Source: Callaeas wilsoni
Taxonomy: Eukaryota; Chordata; Aves; Passeriformes; Callaeidae
Length of the DNA stretch: 64,000 bases
Assembly: GCA_013398955.1 (NCBI GenBank)
Contig: VWPU01011587.1
Span: 1 to 64,000 of the forward strand
Direction of reading: 5' to 3'
Part shown: positions 11,325 to 22,110 of the stretch, in pieces
Numbering within the stretch: position 1 is the first letter of the stretch
Layout: every line of letters begins with the position of its first letter
Translations under genes and position numbers: made by a program
The notes under the pieces: generated by a model
Database searches by the model: none
Told to the model about the DNA's origin: nothing
Seen by the model: the letters and a program-made list of their open reading frames with translations, nothing else

Positions 11325-13194
11325 GTAGCCTGTGTTGTTCTGACTGAGCAGTGTCCCACCGTCCAGCTAAAAGGACATGAATGTCATCCTCTTACCTTCC
11401 TGATAAACAATTTTTGCACCTCACAGTTGGTTTTAATGTCTTGTCTACATCAGCCAAAATTTAGCATGTGCTGATCTGAGCTTTGCAGTTAAGTGCATGA
11501 AGAATACAAGGTAAACTGGAGATGCACATGCAACTTGGTCAGCTTGTGAATTGTTCTCACTAGTTTTAAAGGAGGAGGGGAAGCATGTCCATACCTTTTT
11601 ACTCTTCATATCCTCATAATGACACAAATAATAAAATACATTTTATGTATTTTCTATATGTGTATGTATGTGTATATATATAAAAACATATATATATATG
11701 CACATTTATATAGTACATTTTTAAATTCTTGCATATTTGATATATATGAAAACACTTGTTTCCTATATACGGGCCATGCTATTCTTGCTGGAAACTAATA
11801 TTTCAGTTTTATCTCGTGTGCAGCTTTTGCAAATAATGCTAATTGAAAGCTATTTATATTTTGTTCACTTTTTTAGATAAAAGAAATAGAGTCTATTAGT
11901 TTAGAACTAATTATTGCAGTAAGCTTTGCAATAAACACTTTTGATAACAGAAATGATGGTTCAGGCTAGCGTGGCAATTTTTAGCATCTATTAAGTCTTC
12001 TGAGGAGCTTTAGAATTCTGTAACTTGTAAAACAGTCAGACAGAAGCCTATCCTGGGTGAATAGTTTAGCACAAAATACTCCTTTGCCTTCACTTTGTTT
12101 TTATTGCTCCTTCAGCATGAGGATGCCGCCAATATTTTGACACTTTTTTCCTCCTTAAAATCTGCATATCTCTGTCTCTGACGGTATGCCTTCAGAGAAA
12201 AAGAGCAAGGGACTGGGATATTCTTGAATTTTCTTGTCAAAACACCGACAGGATAATTACCAAGAGATGATACAATTTGTCAAAGGGAGAGTGGGTGTTT
12301 ATGCATCGTGAGAGAGTGTCAGTATGGCAGGTACATTGTGCAGGTGTCACATCCTGCTTCTCTAATGTGAAAGGGTCTCCATCTTCAGATGCCATAGGGG
12401 AGCGAGGGCACTTCTGTGAAAGGTGATGCAAGATCCAGTGTTGCTTTTGTCCTGGGTTGCCCATTTGCTGGGCTCTGAAGGAGAGAGGCCTTCACATTAT
12501 AGCAACACCTCGCGGGTCTCAAGACCCATTGCAGTGAAGGAGGTCACGTGGAACATCATGCAATGGCTCTTTGGTCTTCCTGCATCTGGTGTCTCTGCAC
12601 AGCCAGTAATCCTTTTGTGGCCAGTTATCCTCGCTTGGCGGCTGTTTTGTACTGGCAAAGAGACATAAACCAGGCTGATTACAGGGGAGGACTAGACCTC
12701 CGTCCTTGTTCCAAAATCACACAAAAATGTCTGATCCTCAGTGTGACCTGGGGCACTCCAACAAGGAGAAAAGGAGCTTCAGAGGTATTTCCTCAAGCTC
12801 TGGGGATAAATTGTTCTTGGCAGAGATACTTTAGACTTGCTTGGGGAGGCAGAGTTCTAGCACTGACAGGAAAAATGTTTCAAGGTGTAATTTGTACTAG
12901 GTACTCAGGCAGCTCTCTTTAGCCCATCAGTTGCCAGTTTCCCATTAGCACAGAGTAGTAACAGAGAGGGCTGCCTTTGAAAAAGGGAGGGAAAAGGCAG
13001 GCTACTTACCCTGATTTCATTCAGAACTTTATTTTTACTAGTGGATAATACAAAGCAGAACTTGTGAATAGTGCAAAAATGAGGAGTTTGTGGAGGTCAA
13101 CTCATGACTTTATAACTCAAAGTATTTTAAAGGAGGAATAGGTAAGTGTTCTGCCTACATTAGGAACAATATTTTTAGAAACATGTCATCCTCT
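11325..13194. other. Intergenic DNA, no gene recognised
   Basis: A TA/TG microsatellite lies at 11655-11715. The part at about 12420-12930 is richer in GC and has overlapping open frames on both strands, but none resembles a known protein. I see nothing else. Confidence 0.65.
11655..11715. repeat. (TA)/(TG)n microsatellite
   Basis: Runs of TATG, GTATATATATA and CATATATATATATG alternate over about 60 bases, interrupted by a short A run. It is likely polymorphic in length. Confidence 0.75.
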
Positions 13195-13812
13195 GATCAT
13201 TGAGGTTGGAAAAGACCTCCAAGGTCATCGAGTCCAGCTTTTGGCCAAACACCACCATGCTAACTAGACCATAGCACTGAGTGCCATGTCCAGTTATATC
13301 TTGAATACTTCCAGGGATGGTGACTCTACAACTTCCCTGGGCAGTCCATTCCAATGCTTGAAAACACTTGCAGTGAAGAAATATTTCCTCATGTCCAACC
13401 TGAATCTCTCCTAGTACAGCCTGAGGCCATTTCCTCTTGTCCTGTTGCTGGGTGCCTGGGACAAGAAGCCAACCTCCACCTGACTACTCCTGCCTTTCAG
13501 ATGGTTACACAGAATGATGAGGTCACCCATGGGCCTTCTTTTCTCCAGGCTAAACACGCCCAGCTCCCTCAGCCACTCTTCACAGGATATGCACTCCAGA
13601 CCCTTCTCCAGCTCTGTTGCTTTTCTCTGGACTCGCTCCAGCACCTCAATGGCCTTCTTGTAGTAAAGGGGCCGAGAACTGGATACAGCACTTGATGTGC
13701 AGCCTCACCACTGCAGAGTACAGGAGGACAATCACTGCCCTGCTCCTCCTGGCCACGCTGTTTCTGATACAGGTCAGAATGCCTTTTGCCTTCTTGGCCA
13801 CCTGGGCACATT
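13195..13812 (-). mobile_element. CR1 LINE fragment, 3' part (end of ORF2 and 3' UTR), decayed
   Basis: Read on the minus strand this is the 3' end of a chicken-repeat-1 retrotransposon. The element's 3' terminus is at the low coordinate, where GAGGTTGGAAAAGACCTCC is typical of the antisense CR1 3' end. Minus-strand translation of 13411-13644 gives the ORF2 C-terminus with the characteristic LERVQRKA motif and a downstream EEWLRELG motif. A second frame at 13646-13812 continues into the preceding part (AKKAKGI, CIRNSVA), so at least one frameshift separates them. Similarity stops at about 13812 by 5' truncation, normal for CR1. It is not active: no intact reverse transcriptase is present. Confidence 0.9.
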
Positions 13813-16494
13813 TTTTTGGTGAACTTTTTGGAGTAGGGAGTAGCTCTGTTCTGTATTTCCACGTTGCCTGGTACACTGGGTCACTATTCTCTGTCAGGAG
13901 AATCCAAATGCTACTACAAATAAATATTGGTAATGCTGTGCAGACTAATACACTGAACTTCCTTTCTTAGTTCTCCAATAACGCTTACTGCTTTAACACC
14001 ACCAGTTCTTTTGGAATAGTGTAACAAATCCCCCAAATGCTTGAGCCTCCTCCTTCAATACTTACCATGGACTAAACATTACCTTCTGGGTAAAAAGTGC
14101 TTAGCATTATAAGAAGGCTTTTCCAAGAAAGAGATTTTTATATGAGGAAATTTGAGACAGGCCTAAGAATTCTTCTTAAAACAGCTAAACACTGCATGCT
14201 AAACTGGAGGAAAGCCTCCAATTAAGGCAGAGATTCCCGAGTTGGCTTTAAATGCATTGCTTTGTGTACGAGAATTTTAGCTGTAGCAATACAGAACTCT
14301 TTGCAAGAGAATTTATTCTGCCAGAGAGACTGCTTCTTTCAAGGCTACAGCAACAGCAGCAGAAAGATATCTTCTTTTTTGCCATAACAATTCTTACACA
14401 GAATATTAAAAAACTAGCACAGGACGGATATCTTATACAAAAATAATTCAAAAAGGACATCCTATTTAGTGAACAAGAATTAGGTTGTGAAAAGACTGCA
14501 GTGCAAGAGGATGGAATCATCCCAGATGATTTAGATTTTACCAGAAGCAAGTCTTCTGCTGGAACCCGTGTTGCTGTGAATATCATCAGTGCCTGCCCAG
14601 GGCTCCTTGTCAAAGCCCAGCCCATCCGTGCCATCTTTTCTGGGGACAGCCAGGTGTGCCCAGTCCCTCAGCACAGCACCTGTGCTCATAGCAAGTTCCC
14701 TGTGGAGGAGAACAGCAGTGTACCCTATCATGAGCCTTCTTTTAATAAATAAATTGATAAAAAGGTCTGTGCCAGAGACTTTGCAGAAACCTCTGAGGGA
14801 TGCTCTGGCCCAGTCAGTCATAAGGACTGTGGCTAGTTTGCTTTGAAGTGTTTGTATCAAAGTAACGTAAACACTGCACTGCTTCTCTTTCATTTATTTT
14901 CTTTCACATGCTTCCAAATGTGCTAATTTTATGCAAAGATGTCTGTTAGCTGTAACAAATATTTATCCTCTGCTGGAACTGAGCTCTTTTGAGTACACAG
15001 CAGCACTTGTAAGCAGGCATTTAAGGAAGGCAGGTGCACAGCTGCTCCATTCCTCCCTTTCTTTTCCAGTTGGCCACCTTACATTACTCTTCTCAAAAGA
15101 GCTGAACTTCCCAAGGTCTGAGTCTGTGTACGGAGTTGTAATTAATCAGCTTCAGTGGGAGCTGCATGTGTAGTATCTGAAGGTAGCTGAGAGCTCAGAA
15201 ATGTGTATCCAATACTTCATGCAGGTGATTTCTCTGAGCTAAGTATTTGTATTCCTAGCCAGCAAAATAAGCATGTCCTAAACTTCTGAGCAACTCATTC
15301 ACAAAGTAATGCATTGTTTTTACAAGTAAAAGAGCCTTAGCACACTGCAGCAGGAGATATAGTTTTCCAAGCATTTTGTGTCTTGTAAATTTTGACTCTG
15401 CTCCAAAGGTAAACGAGCAGATGTGCTTTCTTTGGACATTGTGCCTCTGGCTCCTTGAAATAGCTCAGCTACATTCTGCTTCTGATCATGTTGCATCAAT
15501 GATACTTTTTAATTCATGAGTGGGGAGAAAGGCTTGGAGAGACAGGTGATTGACTTACATCCGTTCTGTGAGAGCAGATCGTGATTTGTCTCACAATTTT
15601 TCTAACTCATCACTAGAAAAGATGTTTAATACAATGAGCTGCTAAACCAAATTGCTAGTACTTTATTAGTAAAATGAGACTAGTACACGCCTCTTATAGT
15701 GTGATTTATGTCAGATTTTTAGACTTTTATATAACCCAAAGGCCCTGGTAAGTCCTAAGGCTTACCTTGTACTGCAGATAAATATCCTTAAAAATTTCAT
15801 CACCAAAGTGAATATGATTTGCTCATCAAATTATGATGCAAATTTGCTTTCCATATATATTTCACATATATATGGCAGATATATGTAATTATATATACAC
15901 CCCTTTAGGAAAGACTGAAATAATTCTAGGACATTGTGACTTAGAGAACATCTAATGCAGTTTGCAATTATTTTACCTGTTAGCTCAGGAAATAGGCAAA
16001 CTAATTCCAGCAACTACAAGCCTCTGCTTGCCATGGTGTTGCCTTGGACAATTCCTTCCTGTGACTGGAGTCTTCCCCCAAGTTTGCTCCTATAGACAAA
16101 TCTTTTTGCTGTCTTTTGAAGGAAGTGGCTGAACACTTCAGCAAGAGGTCTGTGGCACAGGATCTTGTAGAGCAGGGGCGAAAAGAGGAAAGGCTGGAGA
16201 GTGCTCATAGGTTTTTAAGGTCATGAAGACATCAGCTTCCTAACTGTCTGAAGCCAAATGACTTTGCCTGGTCCATGTGCAGATCTGCCAATTAAAACCA
16301 TGAAGTGAGATAGTGATTGCGTTGTGATGGTATGTAATCACAGAGTGCCCTCCATCGCTTGGAAAGACAAAATTTGTCCCTTCTGGAAAGTACCTTCAGG
16401 TAAGAGCTTCTCTTCTTCTTCCTCATGCAGAGAGGGAAGCATCTGGTTCAGTTCAATAGCTCCAGTGAGCTGCTAGATCGTACACTCAACAGCT
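13813..16494. other. Intergenic DNA between two CR1 fragments, no gene recognised
   Basis: This stretch separates a CR1 3' end from an internal CR1 fragment in the same orientation, but I recognise no CR1 sequence inside it. Overlapping open frames at 14248-14893 on both strands have no recognisable domains. An AT-rich alternating stretch lies at about 15852-15898. An open frame on the minus strand at 16014-16208 is of unknown nature. Confidence 0.6.
15852..15898. repeat. TATATA-rich low-complexity stretch
   Basis: Several short ATATATAT blocks are separated by TTCAC, GGCAG and GTAATT spacers. It is simple sequence with no further meaning evident. Confidence 0.55.
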
Positions 16495-16937
16495 TCCTGT
16501 CAGCTGGGATCTCTCCAGATTTCCAAGATTGCTCAAAAATCATTGAGAGAGCCTTTGGGATGACATCAGCCAGCTCTTTGATTATTCTCAGATGAATCCA
16601 ATCAGGCCCTATAGATTTGCGGGGATCTAGCTGGGGCAGCAGATCCTGCACAGTTTCAGGGTCAGCTGGGAGTTGATCATTTTCACAGTCATGGTCCTTC
16701 AGCTCAGGGCACTGAGAGCACCTTGGTCCATCGTCAGGTTGAGGACAGAGGCAAAGAAAGCATTAAACACCTGTGCTTTGTCTGTAACCAGGTTTGTGAG
16801 GTGACCATCCTCACCCTGTAATGCACTGATGTTATTTTTACACTACCTATTGCCATTAATATATTTGAAAAATCTCTCTTATTGTTCCCTACAGTTCTGG
16901 CCAGCTTCAAATCCAGTTGAGCTTTGGCAACGAGCAC
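16495..16937 (-). mobile_element. CR1 LINE internal fragment (start of the reverse-transcriptase region of ORF2)
   Basis: Minus-strand translation shows the CR1 linker motif AKAQLDLKLAR followed by NNKRDF (16810-16937), and then the conserved entry to the reverse transcriptase, LDPRKSIGPDWIHLRIIKEL with FEQSWKSGEIP (16495-16650). The two pieces are in different frames and carry stops, so the copy is dead. The 3' side of the element is missing here: after the GEIPADRK-like motif the sequence stops resembling CR1 at about 16495. The upstream endonuclease part is also absent. Confidence 0.88.
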
Positions 16938-18073
16938 AATTCTCAGTATAGTGATTTAGTAACACTAAAGTTGTCCTTCTTCATGAAAATGATCACACCA
17001 GATCTACAGTGTTTATTCTCCAACAAAAAGAAGCTTTTACAAAGCAGTGAAATAGTACTTCATGCTATAAAATACAGTTCATTAAATTGCATTCTCATTG
17101 AGTTTTTCACTGGTAATATTTGCAAAGTAATTATTAAATAAAACTGAAAAAGCTATATTTTTATTTATATAATATGAAACTGTTATTAATCATCTATATG
17201 TTTTGCTTTATACAAGGTTTGTTCATTAAACCTAACCTTATTAAAGAAATTATAGTGGGATGGAGAAATTCATCACACTTCACTTTTCATCAACAAGAGC
17301 TGCCTATAGTCTAGTGACCTACGCTTTACACAAGTCACAGCTCAATGTTTAATGCAGTAGTACAACCACAATATGTAGTTTCACATCTCCTTTTAAGCTC
17401 TGGCATAATTATCTTCCATTAATTAGTTAATGAATTAGCTTTCATTAATACCTCACCTCTACAGTTACAGAGGTCATCTTCAGATTCAGACAGAAGAGTT
17501 TCTTGTGGTAATTCTAAGAGATGGAACCTGTCCTCATTAAGAGCTGTAAATGTTAATTCTAAAGTTTAACAAATGCCATTAAATTTGAACAGTAATACCA
17601 AATTACTTTTTACCTTTCACTTTCCAAGCAGTGAAAGTTCTCCTTACCATGATCACAGCTGTATCCGTGATGCATTTAAAGCCATTCAGTTCCTTATGGA
17701 CTACCATGGGTTGCAAATATCATGGCCAAAATCTCTGCTAGCCCTCTACAGTGTAATTGTTTGTAAGATTTTTGACAATTAAAACATCAGCATAGAGCCT
17801 AATGTGGCAAAAGTGAAAGGGATTGGGGTCTGGAGGTTGTGCTGTACAATTAGGTCTCACATGAGATGGAGATTGGGATCACATGGAGACGTGGCAGTCC
17901 TGGGTTTTCCAGATGGAATTTTTAGGCAGACACAGGAATTGACTCCTCTGCTACACATGCCTCCAGTTGCATGGTAGGCATCTCTCATAAGCTCTGTAGG
18001 CTCACTCAGAATTCTCTTTTTGCTCAAGGAAGAGCTATGGTGTCACTCTCAGTAAAGCCAGAGGTAAAACCTT

Positions 18074-18090
18074 AAAAAAAAAAAAAAAAA
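18074..18090. repeat. Poly(A) run of 17
   Basis: Seventeen consecutive A on the + strand. It could be the tail of an old retrocopy, but the sequence before it matches no gene or repeat that I recognise, so it is listed only as a mononucleotide run. Confidence 0.7.
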
Positions 18091-20180
18091 TTGAGATGGT
18101 TTTTAAAAATAATTTTCTTCTAATACTTGAATGATGCCCAATGTGCTTGACCATTTTGATGAAAAAACAGTAGGATTTTTGTGGCTAGAAAGAGGGTGAA
18201 TGATGGACCTTCAAGGAGAAGAGGAGGCTCACAAGTTTATAAATAGTTTCTTTTTAAAATACAATAACCATGGAAAAAGACCCCTTAGGATGGAAATGGG
18301 AGTTCTCTGTAAAGGCTCTTCATGATGATCAGCAGCAACGAGATGTAGAAAAACACCAGTGACAGAAGGATCGCTTCAGTTGCAGATATAATCGTCTCCA
18401 AGAGAGGTGTTCATACAGCCAAAGACATTACTCTCCTTGCCACTCATTACTGGGGCTTAGTGTAAGGGCTGTCATGATCATGCAGGTAAATGAGGAAGCA
18501 GGTAACTAACCTACAGCACTTTGATGGTTGCCTATTGAACACTTGGCCTCCTGGGTAAGCAGCATAATACCTTGAGATGCAATATAAAACATTTATAGCC
18601 TGCCTTTTAAAAGGCTTCTGGAGGGGAAGCTTCAGCTTTTCCATTTTGTTGCAGTGTTTTGCTGGAAGAAATACACTGCAAAGAAAGGGGCAAGCAGAGA
18701 AAGTTAGCAGTAATTATCATGCTTTAGGGCTTTTTGTTAGCAACTTCCTTGGTCGTTTCTACAAACTAAAATATTTCAAAGCAATGACATCTGTAGAAAC
18801 AGTTGTTCCCATTTAAAGCAGGAATAGATGATTCGTTAAAAATGTTTTTCAAACTTCATCATATACAGCCACCTCTGATTTTCAAGCTGAGTAGTGCAGC
18901 TATCAAACAGACAATGCCTCGTGTTTCAAGTGTAGAGCCTACTGACATATTCTAACAAGCAGTTAGAATATCTGATATACCTTAGTGGTCATGAAAACAT
19001 GACTTCATTTATTTGCCAGTAAACTCTGTACTTAAACAGTTAAATAACATATACAGTGCATGATTTTCCTCACTTGGTATGGTATGGTCTGTGACATGTG
19101 ACAGGATAGCCACCTTATTTAATTTTTTTTGGAAAAGTTAATCAAATCTAGCAACATGGTGTAAAATTTAAAAAATAGCCTAATAGAAAATCAAATTATT
19201 TACATTTAGTTCCATGTCATAATCCAGCCTCCTGAGAAAAGAATTTTATAACCTGTCCAAATTTATGCTGAATTTTACCATCTGAAGACATGTATTTAAA
19301 TGGAACAGTTTTAAAAGAGAAATCCCATTTTAATTGCATTTTAATCCACCCACAGAAATGCTGCATTTTATTGATTTGATTAGCTGAAGGCCATTCCTCT
19401 TGCATACTCAGAAATGCAAATTTTTGTGTATCATCAGGCAATTTCACTTATGCAAGTCAAGTATGCAGAAACATACACTGAATAGAGCAAAATCCAAAAA
19501 ATCCTTTCCCTGCCTCCAGCTTGTGCTCATTCTTTCTAACAAGTTATCATTACTCTGAGCCATGTTTGCACATCCTACCTCCTCAGGGAGAAGAAGGGTC
19601 ACAACAAGGAGATGTTCTAAGTGCCACTTGTCTCCATTTCATACCAGAAATAATTTTTAATGAGCACATTCACTCGTTTCAGGGCGATGCCCACCAAATC
19701 GCATCCCTCTGGGCCAGAACACATGAGAATCTTTAGTGAGGGTGTGTGCCTTTTGAGCAGACCAAAGAGAGACCTGCAAAAAGAGGCCTGCAAAAGATCC
19801 CATGATAAACTGCTAGCTGAAGAGAGTTGCATTTGAAACATGAGCTGGTGTGCTTCATTATTCTGCTTGCAGCATTTGCATGGGAAAGTTCAGTAAACTA
19901 GGCTATAAAAATTTATGACCAGTTTGAATGCGGACAAAAATAGTGAGTTCATGTGTTTCCTGATGCAGATGGTGGTGGAGAGTAAGAGCATATAGTACCC
20001 CCAAGAACAGAAACCCACAGAGCTTTATTTAGTGTGACCTGTCACTGTGCCCTACACATTTCTAACATGGCAGCAGCATTGGCTGGTGCACTGCACAGTG
20101 AACTGCTTTGGCTTAAAAAATAGTGTAGAGGGTATTTTTTATATGCATGAACATAAACTATGGTACTAGGTGCTGCAGGG

Positions 20181-20224
20181 AATTTAAGTTAGAAAAGAAT
20201 TTAAGTTAGAAAAATTTAAGTTAG
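20181..20224. repeat. About 16-bp tandem repeat, nearly three copies
   Basis: The unit AATTTAAGTTAGAAAAG occurs at 20181, again at 20198 with one base fewer, and partly at 20214. The copies are almost identical, so the expansion is probably young. Confidence 0.8.
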
Positions 20225-21997
20225 TTTTGTTGAGAAAACCCAACAAAGATTTAGCAAGATTTAACTCTACTCTCCTTATAATGTAAGCTGGAGACCCACA
20301 GTTCCCCATCCACCCGTTACTTCTATGTTCTTTTACACCCAAAAACCTGCCTTTAATTTCCTACACAAGTTTGTAGAATCCAGCACAGGGTTGGTTCAGA
20401 CAGCACGACAGTGGGAATCCTTGATCCCAGTCCAGGGGAGCCCTGCTGCCGCTGACACAGTGGAGACGGAGCGATGCTGGTGCAACGGCGGGAGATTTCC
20501 TGTACAGTATCAGTCTCGCTCTTTCGGAACCACACACAGCCAATTAGCCCTGTAGCATGGATTTTCCTTTTATGTCCTCTAACTCTTCTGTACTCATCAC
20601 AGGAGTGAGGTGAGTCTGCTGCTGCAGCATAAAGACCATACCTTGTGTTTCTCAGAAAAAAAATTTTTAAAAAAATTATTTTTCCTGTGAAGTCATGTAA
20701 GTTTTACTACAACTACTTACAATTAGGGCAGTGCAGTAGTCTTCAAACTAAAGGATAAACCTCCCTTCCTGATGACATTGCTCATTTCCCCCCAGTGACA
20801 GAAATGTTTGAGGAAAGATTTGCTGTGGTGACTGAGCAGGACATGGTACAGGAAAGCCTTATATTAGGTAGTGCTTCTGCTCCATCTCAGACTAAATAAA
20901 TCTAGCAGAGATGCAAACAAACATGGTTTTATCCTGCCCACGCTTCTAACTGAAAAAATGGACTTTGGAGACCTTATGTCTCTTCTCCAGAGTCTCTGAA
21001 CTCTGCCATTTCAATAAAAAGTGTCATGGCAGTAGAGGAATTTGAGAGCATCTTGGGGCAGCCCTGGGCCTTGCTTACTGCACTATTTTTCTATTGGCTG
21101 ATGAGTTCCCTTCTACTGGTTATTCTGAACATATTTTGATATTAATCCATTTTACATAAGGTAAAGAACTATATTCCTCAAAAGAACCCATAAGAGTAGC
21201 AAAGCTAGTTTTTTTTGATATTGGTGTGAGAGGAATCAAATACTCAGATTCATAATGAGAAATTTGTTGCTACCTGATAATTGTTCACTCTCTCCTCACT
21301 TAGTCTGAGGACAATCCAGTTACCTTGTTCCTTTGGTTTTATGAACCAATCAATTCAAAGACTAACTAAATAAAATATCAAAGCAAAGGTAAAGCAGCTG
21401 TAGGGTAAAAGTTACAACATAACTAATACAAGTCTGAAAAAGCCATAGTTAAAAAAAAAAAAACCCACATTGCTCGGAATTCAATACTTTGGATTAAAAA
21501 CTTGATCCTTCTAAATTTGAAGATATTATTGCATACGCAATAATTTTCTACAATCTTTAAATCATTAATGTTTTAAGTTTTAGGGTGGAGATGTTAAAGA
21601 AGAGTAGACCTGAGAGAGTTCTTTTGGTTGCTCTGGGAATTTGAGAGAGAGCTTCTGAATTCCTCTGGGAGCCTAATGCCCTGTAATAAATGTAATTCCT
21701 GAATTATTAATCAAAAGAGCACATACTCTCATAAATTATAAGCAACAGCTGAGGAAGTGACCAGAAGACTATTCCCTAGGACACCAGGAGAGTGATGCTC
21801 AGAATTTCATTGTTTGAACTGAGGTAGATACAGCTACTCTGATTCAGTAGCCTTAGAACGATTTACCCAAATCCAAGCACTTTCCTGCACTCGGATAGGC
21901 TGTATCCTCTATACCCATGCTCAGAGACGGATGAAGGGTAGCAAACAGCACCCTGTCTCATTTTTCAGCCAAAGAGTGCCATTTGGGGCAAGCAGCC

Positions 21998-22110
21998 CGC
22001 TCCGCAGTGCCGGGAGGCATTGCACCGAGGCGAGGCACAGCGAACCGGCCACGCCAAGCAGGGCAGCGCTGCCCAGCAGGCTCCTCCGGTGCTGCTGCAC
22101 GTGGCCGCGG
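21998..22110. promoter_or_regulatory. Isolated CpG-dense patch (possible orphan CpG island core)
   Basis: I count 13 CpG dinucleotides in about 112 bases, in a GC-rich segment surrounded by AT-rich, CpG-poor DNA. It contains a CACGTG E-box-like hexamer at 22099, a CCGCGG and a GCAGCGCTGC palindrome. No recognisable coding exon overlaps it: the open frames on both strands are compositional. It could be an orphan CpG island, a promoter of a non-coding transcript, or an unmethylated enhancer. It is shorter than the usual 200-bp island criterion, and function is not shown. Confidence 0.45.

Noticed and set aside
10919..11474. Pro/Ser/Leu-rich and Gly/Glu/Arg-rich open frames on both strands
   Set aside because: They are produced by the homopyrimidine tract, which has no stop codons in most frames because A is absent.
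13617..13970. 117-codon + strand open frame
   Set aside because: It is the antisense of the CR1 ORF2 remnant and not an independent gene.
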